Shown here: positions 1 through 7,141 of the stretch, one piece after another
Layout of the letters: each line of letters begins with the position of its first letter
How positions within the stretch are numbered: position 1 is the first letter of the stretch
Origin: Nocardia grenadensis NBRC 108939
GTDB lineage: Bacteria; Actinomycetota; Actinomycetes; Mycobacteriales; Mycobacteriaceae
Reading direction: 5' to 3'
Length of the DNA: 64,000 nucleotides
NCBI RefSeq assembly: GCF_001613445.1
Contig: NZ_BDCJ01000023.1
Span: 16,641 to 80,640 of the forward strand
The notes under the pieces: model-generated
Seen by the model: the letters and a program-made list of their open reading frames with translations, nothing else
Databases searched by the model: none
Told to the model about the DNA's origin: nothing
Program-made: the position numbers and the translations under genes

Positions 1-162
1 AACACCAAGATTCCTACGTGGCACCGACGCTCACGCCCGACGCTCAATAGCTTGCCAGCCGCAGGCGCGATAAGAAAGCTGAATCGCGGCGACGCGCTCA
101 CGACACGCACAACTTTCCGCATTCCGAGGCAGAACGACGGTCGGCGACGAGCTGGAGCGCGA

Positions 163-178
163 TGTTTCACGGGAAACA
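163..178. promoter_or_regulatory. parS-like centromere site
   Basis: The 16-mer TGTTTCACGGGAAACA differs from the consensus ParB site TGTTTCACGTGAAACA at a single position (G for T at position 10). ParB dimers load on such sites near oriC and spread, organising origin segregation together with ParA. It is one of several near-matches clustered in the first 3.7 kb. Confidence 0.8.
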
Positions 179-1958
179 TCGACCACGCAACTCATCCATG
201 CCTGAAAGTGCCGGAGGAAACCAGGTCCGGGAACCTCGACCGCTTCCTTCCATCCCCGTCGGCACAACTTCCGCGTGCCTCCATTTCCGACCTTACGGAG
301 AGCGACCAGAGGGCGATGGACGACCCGCCTCGGCGGTCAGCATGTCGAGTGAAATCTCTGCTACGAGCAATCGATAGCCAACACTGTTGTCACAGTGACG
401 GTTCGGTCGGGTAGGTCGACATACACCCGCGGCCGGGCTCAGAGAGCGCGCCCCCATCGAGTACCGCCTCCGCGCTACCCGCATCCGCAAAAGAACCGGC
501 CGCGCACCCTGCAACACTTACGGCTGGTTGCCCTACCTCACCAGTCGTCCGCTCTGTGATTACGAACCGCCGCCGATTGGGGCCGCCCCTCCTTGGACAA
601 CTACGCAGGAGAGTTATGGACCGCCGGGATGGCAGCTTTCGAACCAGCGCATCGTCTCGACTTCATCTCCTTGCCCCATACCGCATGCACATCGTGGCGC
701 AGACGACCGACTATCTGCTGTTGCCCCGGCCCACCCCGCGCAGCGGGATCATTCCATTTTCCGGCCGGCGCTTCCAGCACCAGACTGAATGGCCGCGCCC
801 TCAGCCGGCCACCCTCATCAACCACGCGGCGGCCCGTGCCCGGCAGTGATTCTCCCGGACAGCCGACCCAATCTTCGAGTAATCGCGCTGGGACGACGCG
901 TTGATCACAAATCACGGGCGGTCGCGGCGGTGATGTTTGTCGAGGTCGCTTGGATAGCGGCGGGTGCGCTGGGAGCCGTCGTAGCCGCCCGCCCGACGCA
1001 CTGAGTTCGCGGTACCGACCCCACGCGGGCGCCGATCGGCGCTGCCTCACTGTCCGATGCCGTGTTCGGCCGGACCGACACATGGCCGTCCAACCCCGAG
1101 GAAACCATCGCCCCGGCCACAAAGACGTTGGCCGAAGGAGCACGCCGGCCACCTGCGTCGACCGACCCCGACAATCCGCTGCGACGTTCCACCCGAAACC
1201 ACCATTCACGTCGAGCGCAGCAACTCGAGTTTCCGACCTCGGAGTGCTGGGTTCCGGCGGCATATCAACCACCGTCGAATGCCGTGTAGGTGCCGTTCGA
1301 CTTCGCGTCGACACGAATTCGAGCATGCCTCGCGTATCCACACCGGCTGAGAGACTCGCGGCCGGTGCTCCGCGGCCAACCAGAGGCCGGCCCCCCAGCC
1401 CACCCATCGGACTACAACCGAACCAACCGCATCCGAGGTTCACGCCGGGCAGCCACTTCGATGCCTACGCGTCGCCCTCACGTCAGCTCACGAAGCCGAG
1501 CCAGAGGGGAGCGGTGCATACCCGGGGGCGGACCGGTGCGCGGCGGAGCAGGACTTGGTGCGCGCCCGACGGAGAAGCAGCTCACAGCGTGCGGCATCCG
1601 CCGAACGGATCCGCCATGCGCGCCGAGGAAGGAAACAATATTCCGCACCGGACAGGCGCCGATGCGCACCCGGACGGGAGACCGATCCCGACAGCAGGGG
1701 AGCGGACCGAGATAGAACCTGAGGCGAACCCCCCTCGGTGGCGCAGGCGGTAGCTGTGCCGATCGCCCCGACCCGCCGTACCTCTCACCTGTTCGGAAAC
1801 TCATCTCGTGTGGATTCCCAGGATGATCTCGCATGCTTGTGCACCGACGCGCAACCCTGGACAGCACCGTCGAATCTTCCTACCGACTCCGGCGGGCAAG
1901 TCCGCGATACCAATGAATCGCGCTCGCGTACCGCAGCAGACGAGCCGGTCCATCCAAC

Positions 1959-1974
1959 CGTTTCACGTGAATCT
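1959..1974. promoter_or_regulatory. Weak parS-like site
   Basis: CGTTTCACGTGAATCT keeps the central core GTTTCACGTGAA of the ParB site but has three mismatches at the ends. It may be a degenerate parS. It is listed because it lies inside the parS cluster; on its own the evidence is weak. Confidence 0.35.
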
Positions 1975-2214
1975 CGAGCGCGGGCGTTCGGCGGCACTGC
2001 CGGGCAGCCCGGCTGCTCAACAGGCGGAACATTGGGCCCGGCTCCCATCTACCCCGACCGATCACAGAGTTAGCGCCCCGCTCCGCAGCCTTTGAAGCGG
2101 CGCCGGAACATATGGGAAGAACTACTCGGCCGATAGCCGGATACCGAGAAGCGCCCGCTACAAGCACGCGAAGCCGGTCGCCGCGCTGGGCGCCGGCACC
2201 GAGGTCCTGCGGGC

Positions 2215-2498
2215 GGGTTGTGTCGCCGAGCGGCGATGCTCCCGCACGGGTGGTGCTGCACCAGCCCGCGGCCCGCGGCCAGGGAGCGATTCCCGACCTC
2301 ATCCTGCAAGCCGACGAACTCGTGCGTATGCGGGCGGAGATCGAAACGATCCTGTCCCGGCACACCGGGCGCACCCCGGAGCAACTACGGCACGACACCG
2401 ACCGCGACCGGGTGTTCACCGCGGCGGCCGCGGTCGACTACGGGCTGGTCGATTCGATGCTGACGCCGCGGAATCCGGCTCCGGCTCCCGCCCGGTGA
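2215..2498 (+). pseudogene. ClpP protease C-terminal remnant
   Basis: The frame ending at 2498 reads like the C-terminal half of a ClpP peptidase. It has RVVLHQP with the catalytic-type His, a helical stretch around ADELVRMRAEIETIL, then HTGRTPEQLRHDTDRDRVF with the Asp-rich DTDRD motif and YGLVD. The family is about 200 residues, but only about 80 are recognisable. Immediately upstream the expected 'R-x-A-M-L-P-H' lead-in appears in a different frame (AAMLPH at about 2231-2250), so the gene is frameshifted, and the nucleophile-serine region is not readable. No ribosome site or start was found. It is probably a relic of a displaced or duplicated clpP copy. Confidence 0.7.
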
Positions 2499-2652
2499 GC
2501 GGCGACCGCGGCGACCGTGGTCGATAGGACTCAGCAGACCGACCGCCGCGATGGCTGGTCCGCTCCGAGCCGTGCGTCACACGATCAGGTCTGCGATCAC
2601 GCAACCAGGATCTGCGGGCGCACCCCGCAAGCTCACCGAGCAGATACACGAC

Positions 2653-2836
2653 GACTCCGGGACTCCGGGACTCCGGGACTCCGGGACTCCGGGACTCCGG
2701 GACTCCGGGACTCCGGGACTCCGGGACTCCGGGACTCCGGGACTCCGGGACTCCGGGACTCCGGGACTCCGGGACTCCGGGACTCCGGGACTCCGGGACT
2801 CCGGGACTCCGGGACTCCGGGACTCCGGGACTCCGG
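2653..2836. repeat. 8-bp tandem repeat array, 23 perfect copies
   Basis: The unit GACTCCGG is repeated 23 times head to tail without a single mismatch over 184 bp. A partial copy (GAC) follows before the sequence diverges. The unit length is not a multiple of three, so every frame on both strands stays open. The peptides are an eight-residue repeat, DSGTPGLR on the plus strand and PESRSPGV on the minus strand. There is no gene context for either. Perfect identity suggests recent expansion by slippage or active homogenisation. The array lies between the ClpP relic and the parS-like site at 2876. Confidence 0.97.
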
Positions 2837-2875
2837 GACAGAGGGTCGCCGACCCCAAGGCCGCCGGCGGGCGAA

Positions 2876-2891
2876 CGTTTCCCGTGAAACA
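2876..2891. promoter_or_regulatory. parS-like centromere site
   Basis: CGTTTCCCGTGAAACA matches the ParB consensus TGTTTCACGTGAAACA at 14 of 16 positions. It lies 39 bp after the 8-bp repeat array and just beyond the 3' end of rsmG. Confidence 0.65.
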
Positions 2892-2925
2892 TGCGCCCGC
2901 CGGCCGAACCGTGACGAGTCCGCCC

Positions 2926-3705
2926 CTACTTCCGGCCGACTCGGCGGTCCGCCCGCACGGCCCGCTTGATCGACTTCTTCGGCGCGCGCTCCGAGCGGCG
3001 CAGCCGTTCCGCCGACAGAACCATGGTGGAGGTGGCGAGGATCTGGGCGCCGCATTCCAGAACGGAGAAATTCCCGGCACCGGCCCGCTCCACCGCGGCC
3101 CGGTCACGCGCCAACTCCTCGGCGACGCTGGATCCTTTGAGGGCGAGCATATGGCCGTGCTCGCGGAGCAGCGGAATCGACCATTCGGCCAGCCGCGCCA
3201 GGGGAGCGACCGCACGGGAAGTGACGACATCCGCGCCACCCGCCTCTTGGATGACACCGGGCTGTTCGGCCCGGCCGCGCACCACGGTGATGGCTAGACC
3301 GGCCGCGTCTATGAATTCCTTCAAGAAGACGGTGCGGCGGAGGAGCGGTTCCACGAGGACGATGCGGAGGTCCGGACGGGCCAATGCGAGGGGGATTCCA
3401 GGCAGGCCCGCGCCGCTGCCGATATCGACCACCGATGCGCCCTCGCCGATGAGTTCGCCGATGACCGCACAGTTGAGAATATGCCGCTCCCATAGGCGCG
3501 GCACCTCCCGCGGTCCGATCAATCCGCGCTCCACTCCGGCGGTAGCGAGTGCGGTCCAGTAGTCACGTGCCAACTCCAGCCGGGCACCGAAGACGGTCTC
3601 CGCTTCGGCCGGCGGCAGCGATTCCGGTGGTCCGGCCTCCGAATCGCCGAGATCTGGTTTCACGTGAAACACCCTTCTGTGTGGTCGTGTCGACTCGCCT
3701 GTCAT
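2926..3705 (-). CDS. rsmG: 16S rRNA (guanine-N7) methyltransferase RsmG (GidB)
   Basis: RsmG methylates the N7 of a guanine in the 530 loop of 16S rRNA (G527 in E. coli numbering) using SAM; loss of this modification gives low-level streptomycin resistance in many bacteria. The 259-residue product shows WERHILNC, the SAM-binding motif VVDIGSGAGLPGIPLA, and the family motif VTSRAVAPL. I chose the ATG at 3705. A longer frame runs to 3822, and the GTG at the VFHVKP codons is also possible, since homologues are nearer 220-240 residues. The first codons overlap a parS site (3656-3671). It is the last gene of the leftward rpmH-rnpA-yidD-yidC-khpB-rsmG order, but a terminator separates it from khpB, so it probably has its own promoter. 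Confidence 0.95.
   Translation of the reverse strand: MTGESTRPHRRVFHVKPDLGDSEAGPPESLPPAEAETVFGARLELARDYWTALATAGVERGLIGPREVPRLWERHILNCAVIGELIGEGASVVDIGSGAGLPGIPLALARPDLRIVLVEPLLRRTVFLKEFIDAAGLAITVVRGRAEQPGVIQEAGGADVVTSRAVAPLARLAEWSIPLLREHGHMLALKGSSVAEELARDRAAVERAGAGNFSVLECGAQILATSTMVLSAERLRRSERAPKKSIKRAVRADRRVGRK
3656..3671. promoter_or_regulatory. parS site inside rsmG
   Basis: GGTTTCACGTGAAACA contains the perfect 14-bp palindromic core GTTTCACGTGAAAC and differs from consensus parS only at the first base. It lies within the 5' coding part of rsmG and encodes the residues FHVKP, a common arrangement for parS embedded in coding DNA. This is the best parS match in the window. Confidence 0.85.
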
Positions 3706-3774
3706 GAAATATTCTCTACCGGCCCTCAACCGTAGTTGTCGCGACGCAGCGACGAGGGAGGGATATCGGATACA

Positions 3775-3808
3775 GGTGAGGCCCGGGTCCACGGACCCGG
3801 GCCTCACC
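3775..3808. terminator. Hairpin terminator between khpB and rsmG
   Basis: This is a perfect 16-bp inverted repeat (GGTGAGGCCCGGGTCC and its complement) with two bases at the centre. It is GC-rich without a T tract, as is usual for actinomycete terminators. It lies just after the khpB stop and probably ends the rpmH-to-khpB transcript. Confidence 0.8.
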
Positions 3809-3846
3809 CGACCACTCGGCACCCGGCTACCGCACGGGCCGCGGTC

Positions 3847-4392
3847 TCACTCCGGTACGACAACCACTCGACGGTTCGGCTCGGCGCCTTCGCTCTCACT
3901 CGCGACACCCTCGATCGAGGCGACGGCATCGTGCACGATCTTGCGCTCGAACGGCGTCATCGGGGCGAGCTCTTCGGGGGCGCCGGTTTGCAGCACACGC
4001 TGCGCGGCCGCGGCGCCGAGCGCGCTGAGGTCCGTGCGGCGCTTGGCGCGCCAGCCCGCCACATCGAGCATCAACCGACTGCGGATACCGGTCGACTGCT
4101 GTACCGCGAGCCGGGTGAGTTCCTGAAGTGCGTCGAGCACCTCGCCGCTGTGGCCGACCAGTTTCGTCAGATCTTTACCACCGTCGATACTCACCACCGC
4201 GCGGTCGCCTTCGACGTCGAGATCGATATCACCGTCGAAGTCGAGCACGTCGAGCAGCTGCTCGAGGTAGTCGGCGGCGATCTCACCCTCTTCGATGAGC
4301 GCCTCCTCGGCCTCACTCACCGCGTCGTCGGACTCGGTCTCCACGACGGTCGTGGATACGGTGGCGTCTCCACCTTCGGTCTCGAGAGTCAT
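3847..4392 (-). CDS. khpB: KH/R3H RNA-binding protein KhpB (Jag)
   Basis: This 181-residue protein binds single-stranded nucleic acid. The family (Jag/EloR/KhpB) works in the cytoplasm with KhpA and influences cell elongation and division. An acidic N-terminal third (about 1-60) is followed by a KH-like domain with the loop KLVGHSGEVLDALQ (about 95-110). A C-terminal R3H domain carries the ERKIVHDAV helix and the PNRRVVV strand. It is immediately downstream of yidC in the conserved operon and 77 nt before it begins yidC ends. The start ATG at 4392 follows a purine-rich stretch. The N-terminal Jag_N domain of firmicute proteins is absent, as is normal in actinobacteria. Confidence 0.95.
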   Translation of the reverse strand: MTLETEGGDATVSTTVVETESDDAVSEAEEALIEEGEIAADYLEQLLDVLDFDGDIDLDVEGDRAVVSIDGGKDLTKLVGHSGEVLDALQELTRLAVQQSTGIRSRLMLDVAGWRAKRRTDLSALGAAAAQRVLQTGAPEELAPMTPFERKIVHDAVASIEGVASESEGAEPNRRVVVVPE

Positions 4393-4469
4393 GTGTTTCC
4401 TTTATCTGCTCGCCGGATCCCGGCCTGCCCCGGCCGGGATCACGATCACAAGGGGTCTGGGGGAGTGGC

Positions 4470-5597
4470 TCAGCGCCGACGCTTCTGATTGGCCCGGCCG
4501 CGGTTACCCGGTCGCTTCTGACCGCTCGACCGCCGCTGGCCCGATTGTTTACCGCCCGACTTGGCGGTCGGCTTCGCCGCCGAACCGTTCGTTTCCGCAT
4601 TGCCGGCCTCCGCCGAATCGGACTCCGTCTCGCCACCGGCCTTCACCGGCTTCTTCTTGGTATCGACGGGCTTCGCGCCGGGCTTGGGTGCGTTTTCTGC
4701 CTGTTTCGCTGCTTTGGCCTGACGCTTGGCTTCTTCTTCTTTGGCCATACGGCCGAAGACGAGGTGCTGCTGGCCGTAGGTCCAGATGTTATTGGAGACC
4801 CAGTAGAGGAGGATGGCGATCGGTAGGAAGGGACCACCGACGAGCACACCGAACGGGAACACCCACAGCGCCAGCTTGTTCATCAGCGCGGCCTGCGGGT
4901 TGGCCGCGGCTTCGGCGCTCTGGCGGGCCACCGAGGCGCGCGCATTGAAGTGGGTGGCTATCGCGGCGATGATCATCAGCGGGATCGCGACCGCCGCGAT
5001 GCTCACCTTGCTCGGGATACCGCCGTAATCGGCGAAGGCCAGCAACTCGTCGGCCGGCGCGGTGATGAATGCCGAGATCGGCGCGCCGAAGATACGGGCG
5101 CTCAGGAAGGACTGCACATCGTCGGCGTTGAAGACGTAGTTCGGAGTGTGGGCGTTGGTGTACGGGTCCATCCCGAGCTGCCCGAAGCCGTGACCGGTCC
5201 GGTTGAACGAACGCAGCACATGGAACAGACCGAGGAACACCGGAACCTGAGCCAGGATCGGCAGGCAGCCCATGAGCGGGTTGAAGCCGTGGTCCTTCTG
5301 GAGCTTCTGCATCTCCAGCGCCATCTTCTGGCGATCGTTCTTGTACTTCTTCTGCAGCTCTTTGATCTGCGGCTGCAGTTCCTGCATCTGCTTGGTGGTA
5401 CGAACCTGTCTCACGAACGGCCTGTAGAGCACCAAACGCAGCGTGAAGACGAGGAACACCACGGACAGAGCCCAGGAAAGGCCGTTGTCCGCCCCGAAGG
5501 CGAAGCCGAAGACCCGGTGCCAGAACCAGAGGATCCAGGACACCGGATAGTAGATGAAATCGAGCACGGCTCTATGCACTCCCGTCGGTAGTGTCAC
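4470..5597 (-). CDS. yidC: Membrane protein insertase YidC
   Basis: YidC inserts proteins into the cytoplasmic membrane, alone or with SecYEG. The 375-residue protein has an N-terminal membrane segment with FIYYPVSWILWFWHR. A cytosolic coiled loop rich in Lys/Gln (KQMQELQPQIKELQKKY) follows, then the conserved hydrophobic core (GCLPILAQVPVFLGLFHVL and later segments). The tail of about 80 residues is very basic and low in complexity, ending KRPGNRGRANQKRRR, and suits ribosome contact. The GTG at 5597 overlaps the end of yidD; the GTG codons at 5579 and 5567 are alternatives and 5567 would match the shorter N-terminus of mycobacterial YidC. Confidence 0.96.
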   Translation of the reverse strand: MTLPTGVHRAVLDFIYYPVSWILWFWHRVFGFAFGADNGLSWALSVVFLVFTLRLVLYRPFVRQVRTTKQMQELQPQIKELQKKYKNDRQKMALEMQKLQKDHGFNPLMGCLPILAQVPVFLGLFHVLRSFNRTGHGFGQLGMDPYTNAHTPNYVFNADDVQSFLSARIFGAPISAFITAPADELLAFADYGGIPSKVSIAAVAIPLMIIAAIATHFNARASVARQSAEAAANPQAALMNKLALWVFPFGVLVGGPFLPIAILLYWVSNNIWTYGQQHLVFGRMAKEEEAKRQAKAAKQAENAPKPGAKPVDTKKKPVKAGGETESDSAEAGNAETNGSAAKPTAKSGGKQSGQRRSSGQKRPGNRGRANQKRRR

Positions 5598-5919
5598 CGA
5601 TCACCGCGTGCGGTGATCCCTTACAAGCTTCGGTCCGCGGATCGTCGTGGCCGACGTTGCGCCGCCGCTCCGGTACGGGATCCCACCCACCAGGGTGCCA
5701 GGGGGCACATTTGGCCAGTCGCACGGCCGTCAATCCGAGACCGATCACCAGCCCGCGGGTGCGCAGTGCGGTGACCGCGTACTCGCTACAGGTGGGGGTG
5801 AACCGGCACACCGGCATGCGAGTGGGGGAGACATAGGTCCGGTACAGCTCGATCGAGAAGATCAGAATATTCGCGGGCCACCGGCGGACGGTCGCCGCGT
5901 ACGCACCCAGTGCGCTCAT
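5572..5919 (-). CDS. yidD: Membrane protein insertion efficiency factor YidD
   Basis: YidD is a small membrane-associated helper of YidC-dependent insertion. The 115-residue product contains the family signature around YRTYVSPTRMPVCRFTPTCSEYA, with the conserved CRF.PTCS.Y pattern, followed by HPGGWDPVP. Its ATG overlaps the rnpA stop in an ATGA arrangement (5916-5919), indicating translational coupling, and its own 3' end overlaps the presumed yidC start. The 30-residue C-terminal extension past the core is hydrophilic and not conserved in the family. Confidence 0.95.
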   Translation of the reverse strand: MSALGAYAATVRRWPANILIFSIELYRTYVSPTRMPVCRFTPTCSEYAVTALRTRGLVIGLGLTAVRLAKCAPWHPGGWDPVPERRRNVGHDDPRTEACKGSPHAVIGDTTDGSA

Positions 5920-6317
5920 CGTGACGTACCCCGCCCGGCCGTTACGGCCGATAGGACGCCGAGCTTGCGCAACCCGCTGCGCAGCTGACGGCTCAGCTCA
6001 TCGCTGCCGGCGGTCGCGGCGCCGGGAAGTGCGCGGATCACGATATCCACCTCGGCGGGGATGTCGGCGGTCAGTTCTGCACAGATATGACGCAGGCGGC
6101 GGGCCGTGCGGTGTCGTACGACCGCGTTGCCCACCGCCTTGCTGACGATCAGCCCGAATCGCGGACCGCCGAAACGGACCGGCGTGTGGTGCACTGCCGG
6201 GCCCCCCTGGTCGGCCAGCACATGGACGACCAGATCGCGATTTCCCGTTCGTCTGCCGCGCCGTACCGTTCGGGAGAAATCGGCACGGTGGTGCAGCCGG
6301 TGCGGCTCAGGAAGCAC
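5916..6317 (-). CDS. rnpA: Ribonuclease P protein component
   Basis: RnpA is the protein cofactor of RNase P, which trims the 5' ends of tRNA precursors. The 133-residue protein starts VLPEPHRLHHRADFSRTVRRG and holds the RNR-type motif KAVGNAVVRHRTARRLRH, which contacts the RNA subunit. I chose the GTG at 6317 because homologues begin exactly at this LPEP/LPA segment. An ATG at 6356 in the same frame would add 13 non-conserved residues. The gene is 106 nt downstream of rpmH and overlaps yidD by 4 nt. Confidence 0.94.
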   Translation of the reverse strand: MLPEPHRLHHRADFSRTVRRGRRTGNRDLVVHVLADQGGPAVHHTPVRFGGPRFGLIVSKAVGNAVVRHRTARRLRHICAELTADIPAEVDIVIRALPGAATAGSDELSRQLRSGLRKLGVLSAVTAGRGTSR

Positions 6318-6422
6318 CGGGACGCCCGAGGTTAGTCGAAGCCGCCGCGGCGGCATAGTTACCGGCGGCGTTGGCTACGGGGTTCGGCGGACCCGGCATC
6401 GGACACCGAATTCGACAGGGAA

Positions 6423-6566
6423 TCAGGCGGTGAGTGTGCCGCGGCCCTTACGACGGCGCGCGGAAACGATAGCGCGGCCCGCACGGGTCCGCATCCGGAG
6501 ACGGAAACCGTGGACGCGCGCCCGACGACGGTTGTTCGGCTGGAACGTCCGCTTGCCCTTGGCCAC
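6423..6566 (-). CDS. rpmH: 50S ribosomal protein bL34
   Basis: This 47-codon gene begins with GTG at 6566 behind a good GAGGAG ribosome site. The product reads MAKGKRTFQPNN..., then RRRARVHGFRLRMRTRAGR and ends RRKGRGTLTA, which is the complete bL34 pattern: very basic, with the GFR.RM.T..GR core. It is the first gene of the leftward operon and faces dnaA across the dnaA promoter region. Confidence 0.97.
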   Translation of the reverse strand: MAKGKRTFQPNNRRRARVHGFRLRMRTRAGRAIVSARRRKGRGTLTA

Positions 6567-7141
6567 GGTCAACACTCCTCGAATTGGTGGGCGCCCTGCG
6601 GCACCCGAAGCTTTCGGTGATTCTGGCGATGTCTACCCGGCACCGTGGTCCTGGCGAACGGTCAGCACAGAACAATCACCACGCCGGGGGGTGACTGTAC
6701 GAGGGTACTTACCCAGTTCTACCGGGTCAAACTCGCCCCCGCCGTGGCGCTCCGGCCGGGCATCCGGCGATCCGGCCACCCGGCCCGCGGCGGCGTGGCA
6801 CACCGTGCGATCGTAGGTAGGCACACAGGGGTGCAGATCGGGTGCTCACCGCCGACCCGCGCACAGCGCGGGACCGCGGGCGGTGGTCCGCTGAGATTGT
6901 CCCCAGCTGTGGATAATTGTGTGGAAATACCCTGTGAATGGCATATTCGTAGGGCCGAAGGTGCCACGCCGCAGCCGGAAGAGCGGGGATTCCGGGCAGC
7001 GTCCCCGGGCATCGTATCCACGGGATACGGCAGATCGGTGGTGCGGACGTATGCGGTGTCACTGGGCCGAACCAGTACAGTGGACGCACCGCGAGCCCCG
7101 GACGTCTGCGCCGAGCAACCGACTCCCGGGGAGGACACTGG
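6567..7141. promoter_or_regulatory. rpmH-dnaA divergent control region
   Basis: This 575-bp stretch separates the leftward rpmH operon from rightward dnaA and must hold both promoters. It is free of convincing genes. The one clear element is a perfect DnaA box, TGTGGATAA, at 6908-6916, fitting autoregulation of dnaA by DnaA. The dnaA ribosome site (GGGGAGG) lies at about 7128-7134. Confidence 0.75.
6908..6916 (-). promoter_or_regulatory. DnaA box upstream of dnaA
   Basis: TGTGGATAA is the complement of the consensus DnaA box TTATCCACA. It is about 230 bp upstream of the dnaA start. The flanking bases (AGCTGTGGATAATTGTG) extend the match. It is probably an autoregulatory site. Confidence 0.8.

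Larger units (their letters stand above)
1..2214. other. Gene-poor region beyond rsmG
   Basis: No open frame here resembles a protein family I recognise. The frames are open on several strands at once, which is typical of very GC-rich noncoding DNA, and none has a convincing ribosome site. In relatives this place, next to rsmG, is occupied by parA and parB, which I do not see. The region carries parS-like sites at 163-178 and, weaker, 1959-1974, so it is probably part of the centromere region. I regard it as noncoding or decayed sequence. Confidence 0.6.

Noticed and set aside
601..1443. A 280-residue frame on the minus strand in the left edge
   Set aside because: Its composition is rich in Arg/Gly/Trp/Cys without any recognisable motif, it overlaps equally open frames on the other strand, and it lacks a ribosome site.
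2653..2836. Possible CRISPR array
   Set aside because: There are no spacers; identical 8-bp units abut directly, so it is a simple tandem repeat. No cas gene is present.
2551..3297. Open frames crossing the 8-bp repeat, giving DSGTPGLR or PESRSPGV repeats
   Set aside because: All six frames are open only because the 8-bp unit contains no stop codon. They overlap rsmG and have no independent support as proteins.
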